Positions 44,061 through 54,673 of a stretch of DNA of 64,000 bases are shown here, piece after piece. The notes under the pieces are model-generated. The model did not search any database, was not told the DNA's origin, and worked only from the letters and a program-made list of their open reading frames with translations. The stretch comes from Haliclona indistincta (lineage: Eukaryota > Porifera > Demospongiae > Haplosclerida > Chalinidae). Position 1 is the stretch's first letter. Each line of letters opens with the position of its first letter. The DNA lies in the NCBI GenBank assembly GCA_964017065.1, contig OZ024787.1, positions 14,908,888 through 14,972,887 on the forward strand, written 5' to 3'. The position numbers and the translations under genes were made by a program.

Positions 44061-47000
44061 ACAATAAAGCTTAGGAAACTTGTCTTGGGTGGTAGTAACA
44101 ATACATTTTATTTAGTAAATGGTAGCACTCACAATAAGGTCAGCGGCAGTGAGAGGAGCAGTGGCAGTGAGGAGCAGCAGCGGAGCAGCAGTGAGGTGAG
44201 TCTGAGAGAGAAAACAGTAAATATAAACAACTACAGGTTTAGCAAACAAGAAGCAAGCAAACAAGGGACGAGACAGCTGCTAAACACAATTATACATGAT
44301 TGATAGTCACACATGTACAATGTACTAGTTAGTAAACGGTAAAGAGCTACTGCTGATGATTGCAGACACTTCCAACTAAATTGATCATACCATATGATCA
44401 GCACTGCTTGGCTTCCAATTACGTAGCTGCTGCCATAATTTATTAAAATTCAGTAAATGGGCAGTACACATGCTTACAAGATACAGCACAGTTAGGAGAG
44501 CGACACAGAACTAGTAATGACCACCTGGCAACCAGTGACAGGAGAAGGAAATAGGCGTCAATAGTAGCAATTTGATAGCTTAGCGTACGTGGCAGAAGAG
44601 GGACACTGAGTGAAGCAAAATATCTGCAAACTACCTCCAATACTTATTACATGCATGCTCAAGGAAGAGTAGTAGAGACAAGTTGGGTCAAACCCTACGA
44701 CTGAGCTTCCCATTCTCCTGTCACTGGGAGGTAAGGTATTGTACATTTTGCATCTACGGTGTTGATCCAGGCATAATCCAATTGCTTTACAGAAAATTGG
44801 CAATTAATCTACATGTAGGTACATGTAAATACAGTTACAATCTCAGAGGGAACTTTGTCTAAGTTAAATCCCTGTGGTTCTATTGTATTACAGCGTCAAT
44901 GGGAAATAAAGATTGATTACAATAGTCAATACCAAATGCTTGAAGATAAGAAGCTGCATGCCCGTAACACTACATCATTGATACATATGATCGGAAGAGT
45001 AACTCTAGAAAATGTGACACAGACACTAACAACACCTTAACACATGGCAGGTAACTGAGATCTCAAACGCTATCATTATTGCACTAACTGTCATAGAAGC
45101 GTCAAAAGTGACAGGGAGGAAAGAGGGAGGAAATTTGCAAACCACACACATAAGTAGTAGCAACACAATAAGATGGACAGATACCGGTAACAAGCTAGAA
45201 AGTAAGAACATTGGCTCAATAATTATGCCGAGGTGTGGGCGGAGCCACGGAGGCATACGGTAGTCGGTTTGTTTGTTAACCACTTACCTTACTATATACT
45301 GCTTGAATCAACTAGGCTCGATGGAGCCGTGTAACTAGCTGTTCCATCAAGCCTATTCTATGCACTATGGCAGGCCACACCGGCCTGACAATTGTGCGTT
45401 GGGTGTGTAGCCCCACCCCAAGTCCCGCCCAAAGACACGCCCAATGAATATGTCATTTGTGAAGTGACGGAGTGTTATGAGATATGACTCACGTGAGCCG
45501 ACGTGACTCATGAGATGAGGTCACTAGTAGGATGACGTATAGTTGAAGGCGTGGTTAGGGGCGGAACAAAGGGGTGTGCCCATACGTCGCCCATAAGGTT
45601 GTCTTGTCTTTCTTGTTTCCTTCTTTCTCTCCTTCTTTATAAGGCGACGAGGGGATGCACAATCCCAACGCTAAATTGTTGTGGACAAAGCAAGAGCTAT
45701 ACCATTGACCCTGCCAGAAGGGGTGTTGTTGGGAAAATAATGTAGTGAGGATAGCCATGCGCGCACTATATGTGATGTCAATGACATTGAGATGTCGACA
45801 TGACAATAGATGATTGTTTTAACAGTATAGACGTTCCCCACCTTGCCTGCTGTTCGATATCCGATTTTTTTGGCTGAGATTTAGCCTGCATTTGAAGAAT
45901 TCAAAACTGCGTTTATACCCTACGCATACTAGGATATGGGTAGTTTTTTGGCTCTTCTTATGAGAAAGAGACTTGTTCTGGTCGGCCCCAATAGATGTAA
46001 TGATGGCTCTTGGCTACAATTGGTCCCGTTCACAAGTGTATGTAGCTTCGTTACTTAGAGAGAGTTGTACACAAGGGAACTGTCTAGGAGAACTGCGCAC
46101 ATGCGTGCTTCTGAGGTGCTGCTTGTAGACCTGATAACAATAATTATTGAGTATGGAATGGACATGAATGCGATTGTATTGCATTGAATGACTGAATGCC
46201 TGCATACTCGACATGGCCCAACAAGCATGGACTTGCGTGAGAGCCTGAACGCAGCAAGCATGCGTTGGAACTGTTCCACATGACATAACAGTGAATCTCT
46301 TCTTGACCGAGGATTCCGTTTTTGTTGACTACAAGCGTTCTTGAGAAGCATACAGCTGAAGAGGAATGGATTTCTCATGTAGAGTTAATCAGGAAATGAA
46401 AACTAAGAGTGTATTAGTCGGCGTAACTTTATGTCGGAAAGACTAGCCTGACTTAACAGACCGTGTGAGAAGTGAGGAACTAGGGCAGGCCTCTGAATAT
46501 GAGACTGCATGAAGTCTGTAGCATATGGTCAATAGAATGCCTAGATAAAAAGGTGTTGCTTCTGATAGATCATTGGAATGGACTTTCTAATAAACAGTGA
46601 AAATTGTAGGAGATTGAGAATTTTTAGGCATATTCACTCCAGACACTGAATATTCGTTAAACTGGATTGCGTCCAGTTTAAGTTCATTCGCACGTGATTG
46701 CTACTCTAGATTAGATCCAGACTGCCACTGGACCTGGTTTCAATCCAGAATGATGCAGGGTGACGTGCACAAGCGTGTGCATGCATTGAGCATGAGAGAA
46801 GACAACTTCCTCCAGCAATGTGCTTAGAACGAGAGCCACATCTGTTTGGAGGAGTTTGTTTGCTTCGATGTGGCACTATGTTGAAGTACCAATGCAAGCA
46901 AGGCAATTTTGACACTTACATGCAGTAAGTACTGGTCAACACCAGATGTACAAATTAAAGTAGGTAGCAAGGCGATTTTGTAGCTCACAGAGAGCATGTT

Positions 47001-47376
47001 TGGCACCAGATGTAGTTCATAATAGGAGACGACAAATAGGTGCATGGTCTTGACGGTATAGACTCTTGGGTACACTAGTACTGATGGAACTAGAGTCTTG
47101 GCTGCTATGTAAGCACTTGCCTGGAGAGTGTGAAGGAGACAGGGACACTATAGCAAGTAGTTTTGGATGGACTCTATGATGGGCGTGAGTAAGAGTTGCA
47201 CACAGAGGAGAAGAGGACGACCCACAAAGAGGTATGGGGTAGCTTGGTAGGAATGAATAGGGGGCGGGCAGTGGGTGGATAAGGAAATGGTCATGCACGA
47301 GGAGGAGTGCATGCATGTTTCCTGCTTAGATGACCCTTATCGTTCATATTTTTATGAGTTTTATGGAGCGGGCCTA
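44061..47376. other. No recognisable gene; sparse repeats
   Basis: About 3.3 kb with no host exon or domain that I can identify on either strand. It contains a fragment of the TGCCTCGG-type element end in reverse (45226-45262). The open frames here are short and mirror no known family. Confidence 0.5.
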
Positions 47377-48085
47377 TAGTACAGGCAAATTAGAGTTTGA
47401 CCTCTGACTAATTGCAACACAAACATTTTCAACTGTTTCCTACACAGAAAAATGTCCTCTATAACATACTAAAAGTCCTAAGGAATCCCGTCAGGGGAAG
47501 TATCAAAAATTGTATGTTTTTTAAACCAACATCATTAATAATTCATGAGTTGAGTATTTTGACATAGTCTATAATAACTCCGTTTTTTTTAATAGCTATA
47601 AGCCTCCTAGAAGTTTTTAAACATTCAAAAGGTCAAGTAAAGAGTATTCTTTGATAATTACTGAAAAATACATGTATAATTGTGACAAAGTCCTTGTCTA
47701 TGTGTAGCCTGTGGTAAGAGTACTAAGTATAGGTATTAACTGTCTTTGGTTAGTTGTGTAGTTTTGTGTTATTGTATCTTGGTCTTTAGTGGTGTGTCTG
47801 TTAGTTTTGTATCACTGATTGGTCAGTTTGTGATTTTTCTTATCTGAGTTGTTAGTATTTAAGTGCGTGTTCTAAGGAATTTTATCAATCTAAGTCGTAG
47901 AAAACTTGAAATCGCGACAATAATGTTCTCTGTCAATTTGTTTAATCCATACTATCTTCATCATCATGGTCTGAGTTTGTGCAACCAGATCCCTTGCAGT
48001 TGCCACATGCAGGAGAGATCATTATATTATGGAGCTTACAAGTACACCTCATGCTGCTACAATCAGTCTGGCAGTTAAAACCTGA

Positions 48086-48310
48086 TTACATGTATAGTAG
48101 TTCTTCTGGTGCTGGAGGCAAGTCGATGAGTATTGGGTTTCTTCGCTTTCTTTCCTCTACTGGAGAAAGATCATCCGCGGTGCCTTTCCACTGCTGTATC
48201 TGAAGGTATACATGGAGGCTGGAATATTTCTTTACCGCTGATGTACATGTAGGTGGTAAAGTCTGAGACTGGTACATTTTGGTAGCGATCTGACTTGAAC
48301 TGTTTGAGCT
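48086..48310 (-). other. Mirrored 70-75-codon open frame, left arm of foldback 2
   Basis: On the - strand it ends KGTADDLSPVEERKRRNPIL then IDLPPAPEELLYM. The right arm carries the same frame (49254-49475, +) with a 6-bp in-frame indel and a few amino-acid changes. Composition looks protein-like, so it may be a captured exon, but no family is recognised. Confidence 0.3.
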
Positions 48311-48311
48311 T

Positions 48312-49255
48312 TCTGGTAGTGCAATAGTGTGTATTAGGAGATAGTGTAGCAATGGAACAGAGTCACTGGTAGTGCAATAGTGTGTATTAGGAGATAGTGT
48401 AGCAATGGAACAGAGTCACTGGTAGTGCAATAGTGTGTATCAGGAGATAGTTTAACAATGGAACAGAGCCACTGGTAGTGCAATAGTGTATCAAGAGATA
48501 GTGTAACAATGGAACAGAGTCACTGGTAGTGCAATAGTGTATCAGGAGATAGTGTAACAATGGCATTGTTACACTATCTCCTGATATACTACAGTGTGTA
48601 TTGTACTAACAGTGATTCTGTTCCATTGTTACACTATCTCTTGATACACTATTGCACTAATACACACTATTGCACTACCAGTGACTCTGTTCCATTGCTA
48701 CACTATCTCCTAATACACACTATTGCACTACCAGTGACTCTGTTCCATTGTTACACTATCTCTTGATACACTATTGCACTACCAGTGACTCTGTTCCATT
48801 GTTACACTATCTCCTAATACACACTATTGCACTACCAGTGACTCTGTTGCATTGTTACACTATCTCCTAATACACACTATTGCACTACCAGTGACTCTGT
48901 TGCATTGTTACACTATCTCCTAATACACACTATTGCACTACCAGTGACTCTGTTCCATTGTTACACTATCTCCTAATACACACTATTGCACTACCAGTGA
49001 CTCTGTTGCACTGTTACACTATCTCCTAATACACACTATTGCACTACCAGTGACTCTGTTGCACTGTTACACTATCTCCTAATACACACTATTGCACTAC
49101 CAGTGACTCTGTTGCACTGTTACACTATCTCCTAATACACACTATTGCACTACCAGTGACTTTGTTACACTATCTCCTAATACACACTATTGCACTACCA
49201 GTGACTCTGTTCCATTGCTACACTATCTCCTAATACACACTATTGCACTACCAGA
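48312..49255. repeat. 53-bp minisatellite, inverted about 48562
   Basis: Units of 53 bp (gtagtgcaatagtgtgtatt aggagatagtgtagcaatgg aacagagtcactg) run in the + direction to about 48560 and in reverse from there to 49255. The turn is taacaatggcattgtta. Confidence 0.95.
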
Positions 49256-49475
49256 AAGCTCAAACAGTTCAAGTCAGATCGCTACCAAAATGTACAAGTC
49301 TCAGACTTTACCACCTACATCAGCGGTAAAGAAATATTCCAGCCTCCGTGTATACCTTCAGATACAGCTGTGGAAAGGCACCGCGGATGATCTTTCTCCA
49401 GTAGAGGAAAGAAAGCGAAGAAACCCAATACTCATTGACTTGCCTCCAGCACCAGAAGAACTACTATACATGTAA
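49254..49475 (+). other. Mirrored open frame, right arm of foldback 2
   Basis: Counterpart of 48086-48310; lacks 6 bp (tacatg in the left copy) without loss of frame. See the left-arm entry. Confidence 0.3.
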
Positions 49476-49763
49476 TCAGGTTTTAACTGCCAGACTGATT
49501 GTAGCAGCATGAGGTGTACTTGTAAGCTCCATAATATAATGTTCTCTCCTGCATGTGGCAACTGCAAGGGATCTGGTTGCACAAACTCAGACCATGATGA
49601 TGAAGATAGTATGGATTAAACAAATTGACAGAGAACATTATTGTCGCGATTTCAAGTTTTCCGCGACTTAGATTGATTAGAACACACACTTAAATACTAA
49701 CAACTCAGATAAGAAAAATCACAAACTGACCAATCAGTGATACAAAACTAACAGACACACCAC

Positions 49764-50340
49764 TAGCCTCGTCCCCTGCCATTAATTTTCGCAACGAAAC
49801 GAACGAATAAGCGAAAATTAAGGCCTGGTATCTATTGCATGGGTAATTGTGCGCATGCGCTACCTATGAAAACACGTGGCTTGCCTACTGATTGTCGATA
49901 CAGGGCTGTACAAGGCCTGCTGTGCACAGCGTTGCTGTAGTTACGCTGCTGACGAATGCAGCAACGTGGTAGACGCCAGATACTGGGTTTTCGAAGATAC
50001 TCTGTGAACGATTGTATTTCAAACATGTCAGCACAGAGTCACCATACACAGTAGAGACCGCGCGAACACAGACAGGACTTCGCTGCTCGTACTTGAGCAC
50101 TAGATCCGCTTCTACAGGTTGCAACGCAGACAGTAGGCCTCTTAGAGCGCCATTTTCACGTGAATATACGGGCTAATATCACAAACAAATATTCAAGTGT
50201 GAACGGATTCCCCAGATTCTGGGGAATCATGGCGAATGGTAAAAGGTCACCCTTGCAATAGATACCAGGCCCTTTTTTCGCGCTTCCGTTTTCGTTCGTC
50301 CGTTTCGTAAGCGAAAAAATTTGGCCTGGGGACGAGGCTA
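49764..50340. mobile_element. 577-bp MITE with TAGCCTCGT ends, 9-bp duplication
   Basis: The inverted ends TAGCCTCGTCCCC are flanked by acacaccac (49755-49763, 50341-50349). The opposite arm of the foldback has the uninterrupted site (gtggtgtgt once, near 47790), which proves the insertion and its duplication. It belongs to the family of 25275-25856. Confidence 0.92.
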
Positions 50341-50776
50341 ACACACCACTAAAGACCAAGATACAATAACACAAAACTACACAACTAACACTTGAAAGAC
50401 AGTTAACACCTACTTAGTACTCTTACCACAGGCTACACATAGACAAGGACTTTGTCACAATTATACATGTATTTTTCAGTAATTATCAAAGAAATACTTT
50501 TTACTTGACCTTTTGAATGTTTAAAAACTTCAAGGAGGCTTATAGCTATAAAAAACCCGGAGTTATTATAGACTATGTCAAAATACTCAACTCATGAATT
50601 ATTAATGATGTTGGTTTAAAAAACATGCAATTTTTGATACTTCCCCTCATGGGATTCCTTAAGACTTTTAGTATGTTATAGAGGACATTTTTCTGTGTAG
50701 GAAACAGTTGAAAATGTTTGTGTTGCAATTAGTCAGAGGTTGACCCATTTTTTTCCATAAATTGCCTGTACTACTA

Positions 50777-51930
50777 GGTCGTGAGTGACAGGAGACCCAT
50801 TACATACAGAGAAAGAGACCATGCAGGTGAGGAGGACATCACCAGTGTTCTCAGCAGCCGAGAAACTGACTGCCTAAGGGAGAAACTGGTCTGCAAGACG
50901 GACAGGCAGACTAGGGCCACGATATTTTTGAAGTGATTGTAGCTGTCGGCTACGGCAGCAAAGTTATGTATAGACTTGGGGGCTTACACACAACTGGCAA
51001 AGAGTCCATAGAGCAACGGGGCCCTGATTGCGTTGTGTGGTAGTAAACTTATTTATCAGGGGCTCAAAAATTTACGTACACAGTGGTGTAGACATGGCAG
51101 GAGAAGCTACGTCTCTGCTTTAGGTACTTGAACAGTGACCCCGGAGGTCAGTGTGCTTAGGGGTTCCACTGGTGGGAGTGGTCTGAGGTCAGTCTTCCCC
51201 TAGTGTACATTGATACTGGTACAACCAGGAGAGATTGTATGGGTTGATCCTCTCGGGACAGTGCTTGGTGCTGATAATGAGTTGGTAAGCTTTGACCAGA
51301 AGACCAATGCACTTTACACAACCCTGAGCTGAATGGAAGCTGAAACAGCTTAAAAAATTGACTAGTTCAGTATGGCCACACCTGACTAAATGAAACAGGT
51401 GCATGTGATGTGCAACAGATTTGTATAGAGGGATAGGCAAACACTGATAGGAGGCATAAGTTCGATACTGCCAAGCTTTGCACAGGAGTGTTGCCCAGTG
51501 GCTGTGCCTATAGACAAGGTGATGAGCGGATTCTGAATGTAGCTCTGAGGGACCTTCCTTTACCACATTTCCTTGGTTAGGAAGTGTCTAGAGTTTGGAT
51601 GGGAGGTATAGTGAGTGCTGCGGATGCTGTATAACCGCAAGGATACTATAAAGAGGACCGACTGTGTGACGAGAATGACCCATCACTGATAGAAGTTATG
51701 TTGACAGAGGAAGCATGAGGACCACTGTAAGAGAGGCAATGATGGATACACAGTAGCTAGCTGAGAGCTGTTACTGTACCGACAAGAGGTGTAGCAAGGG
51801 AGAGACCGAGGGGACAGTCTTGTCAAGAAACAACAGTGACGCAGTGAGGGAGATTCAAGGAGTAGCCTGACAAGGTCACAAAGTGGAACCCAGGTTGAGG
51901 TGCTGTCGGGGCAGGCATGTGAGTTACCTC
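50777..51930. other. No recognisable gene
   Basis: About 1.15 kb of purine-rich, moderately GC-rich sequence. A - strand frame of 125 codons (51189-51566) has no domain I know and is not called. Confidence 0.45.
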
Positions 51931-51934
51931 AGCG

Positions 51935-52430
51935 GGAACCACAGTGCCGCCGTAGCGAACATAAGAGTCAACTTAGCAGGAGTGGCAAGAACCACAGTGC
52001 CGCCAGAGCGGGCTTCGGAGTCAACTTAGCAGGAGTGGTAAGAACTATAGTGCCGCAGGACGGGTGAAGAGGTGACTCAGTAGGAGTGGTAAGAACCACA
52101 GTGCCGCCGGAACGGGCTTAGGAATCAACTTAGTAAGAGCGTTAAGAACCACAGTGCCGCTGGAGCGGGCTTAGGAGTCAACTTAGTAGAAGTGTTAAGA
52201 ACCACAGTGCCGCCGGAGCGGGCGTAGAGGTGTCTCAGTAGGAGTGGTAAGAACCATGCACAGTGCCACCGGAGCAGGCTTAGGAGTAAACTTAATAGGC
52301 GCGGTAAGAACCACAGTGCCGCCGGAGCAGGTTTAGGAGTCAACTTAGTAGGAGTGGTAAGAACCACAGTGCCGCCGGAGCGGGCGTAAAGGTGTCTCAA
52401 TAAGAGTGGTAAGAACCACAGTGGTGCTAC
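51935..52430 (+). repeat. 52-54-bp minisatellite
   Basis: About nine units containing agaaccacagtgccgccgga gcgggcttaggagtcaactt. Spacing of the accacagtgccg motif is 52-54 bp. It is GC-richer than its surroundings. Confidence 0.92.
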
Positions 52431-52570
52431 CTGAGCACGCTAAAGAGCCACCATAGTGGACTTACACACAACAGGAGATAGGAAGGACTTAATAGAGGTG
52501 TATAAAGGTCACAGGATGGTGACAGCAAGTGAGACACACCAACCAGGCACAGAAAAAGAGGGAGGGAAAG

Positions 52571-52573
<3 letters not shown>

Positions 52574-52606
<33 letters not shown>

Positions 52607-52618
52607 AGAGAGAGAAAA
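52574..52618. repeat. (GA)n microsatellite
   Basis: Runs of gagaga over about 45 bp. Confidence 0.95.
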
Positions 52619-52659
52619 GAAGTGGAGAATCAGAAGTGCCCAGGTCAGATTAGTCATCA

Positions 52660-54165
52660 CAGGTTTTCAGGGTGACAAGAAGTGGAACTATACCGCCCAC
52701 AACTACACAATGGACTACATGTTGCTATCCAGCAGGACTGCCGGAATACAGACTGGACAGAGATGGCATATATTGTGTGCTTTACAGGCTAAGCAGTTCT
52801 ATATGGCTTTTTTTATGCACGCATAACAGAACAGTGGGGAGAGGACAAAGAATAACTCACGTACTGCTGTCATACAAAATGGCGGTACATGCCGTACATC
52901 ACTGGCGTCACGTGATGACCGTGACCATGCATATGCGCTTTGTAGGCCATGTAGGATCAACTGAGTTCTTCCCGGCGAATTTCCCACTAGAGGGAGTTGG
53001 GAGAAGCTGACAGGGCCTCCATGAACTCGTCTTGTACAGCCGCTTGAGCCTTGTTCCGTACTGAGGTTACACTTCATAGTCACGGGGGCAAGTTCCAGTC
53101 TAACTACTGCAGCGCTAGTAGACTAGTGCCGCGATTCCAAGTAGCTGGTACGCCTGAAGCACCGTGTAGCACTGAGCAAGGCGATCGCTTCTAGACTCGA
53201 TGAACGCGATCGCTACAGAAGTAGCAGCTTCACCTCGACACTTTGGAGTAAGGTGACAGCTGCAGACTGAGGCGCGTGCTCGTTATGGAGTGTGCGCATG
53301 CGAGTCCGGGCAGGCCACGCAGGAGCGGCGCTGCCGGACTCGAGTGTGTTTATTATAGCCGGTGGTTAACCTTATTTAAAGCTACGCTCTAAATATCAAT
53401 GTGTTTGTGTGTGTGTGTTTGTGTGTGTTCGCAATGCGTATCTCAGCAACCGCTTGCTACTAAGCGCTGAAATTAGCAACACAGCTAGATCTCGGTAGTT
53501 TATGAAAACCAAATTTGACAGAATTGCGATCAAAGGCTTTGTTTTCGAGTTATGGCGTGATTTGCTGACCTAGACGGCCGTTGCGAGCGCTCGGGCTTCT
53601 TTCAGAGACAATACTGTCCACAGCTGGCTATATTGCATCTTGAAGGCTTGATATGTGACAGTACAGCTCACATGACTCCATAGGCAGCAGTGAAACTAGT
53701 GAGTGAAAGCGTCTTCTCGCTCGACAAGTGAGCCTGAACGAGCAAGCGTTTATACAGTCACGCCCACCTACAAGCTACAGGTACTACAACAGCTTGTATC
53801 TTTACTACAACAGCTTGTACAATGCATTTTAGCTACATGTACTCTATGCTGCTAATAAGCTAGCTATCCATAGATCTGCTGCTTCCATGTGGTGGTGGTG
53901 GTGCTGCTGCTGCTTACATGCTTCCATAGATCTGCTACTTCCATGCTTCCTTGTTTATGCTGCTTGCATGTTTCGTCAGCTGCTGCTTATATGCTTCCAT
54001 GCTTCTGCATAGTTTGCTGTCTCATCAAGCTTCCATGAATATGTTTTTTGCATGCAGTTACAAGCTTCACTATGGTTTACTGATCATGTTTCCATGCATG
54101 ATTCTGCTACGTATACATGTACTTGCATACTACCATATTGTTCTGTTGCTAGCCTGCATCTGCAT
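52660..54165. other. No gene; reverse copy of TGCCTCGG-type element inside
   Basis: 53390-53640, read in reverse (gcaaatcacgccataactcg, gagatctagc.tgtgttgctaatttcagcgc), follows the order of the element units at 35.5-37.5 kb. The rest (52660-53380, 53650-54165) shows no recognised gene. A short gtggtggtggtgctgctgct run lies at about 53889. Confidence 0.55.
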
Positions 54166-54489
54166 GCTGCCATAGATAAATACCATGTACAGGATTGGAA
54201 ACAGCTCACGTGAATGCATTGATTTACACCCGTTTCGTCGACTCCCATTTCGTCGACTCTCGTTTGGTCGACTAATTAATATTCATGTTCGCGTTATTAC
54301 CTTCGTGCGCTGCGCGGCGCAGCGTAAGCTAGCTCGCAGTGCCATACTATAGCGCTACGAGCTGGGTAATTGGAAAAGCAGGACGTGGAGTACGGACATG
54401 GACGCGGAAATAAGTATGCACACAGGCGTCGTCTCGCACTAGAACTAAACCCAAAACCCTAAAAAGCTTCGCCTAACAGCGCAAACCCG

Positions 54490-54602
54490 TGGCTAACGGC
54501 GCTAACCCGTGGCTAACAGCGCTAACCCGTGGCTAACAGCGCTAACCCGTGGCTAACGGCGCTAACCCGTGGCTAACAGCGCTAACCCGTGGCTAACAGC
54601 GT
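54490..54602. repeat. 20-bp tandem repeat
   Basis: About six copies of gctaacccgtggctaacagc / ggc variant lie between the telomere-like segment and the LINE 3' tail. Confidence 0.9.
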
Positions 54603-54631
54603 TAATTATTATTATTATTATTATTATTGAA
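54601..54631 (-). repeat. (AAT)n 3' tail of the LINE
   Basis: attattatt repeats on the + strand (AAT on the LINE's strand) follow ORF2 and its short 3' UTR, a microsatellite-type tail as in several Jockey-superfamily LINEs. Confidence 0.85.
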
Positions 54632-54673
54632 AAACACACCACATAAGGTGTACATGTAGATTTAAAATTAATG

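Larger units (their letters stand above)
47377..50773. mobile_element. Foldback element 2 (3.4 kb) with minisatellite core
   Basis: The outer ends are inverted (TAGTACAGGCAA at 47377; complement ending 50773) with cta on both sides. The arms match in inverted orientation from about 47390 to 48560 and from 48560 to 50760, except for a MITE in the right arm (49764-50340). The inner ends are 53-bp minisatellite units, about 5 on the left and 13 on the right. Each arm contains a 72-codon open frame described separately. Confidence 0.88.

Noticed and set aside
51189..51566. 125-codon - strand open frame
   Set aside because: No recognisable motif; cannot be supported as a gene.
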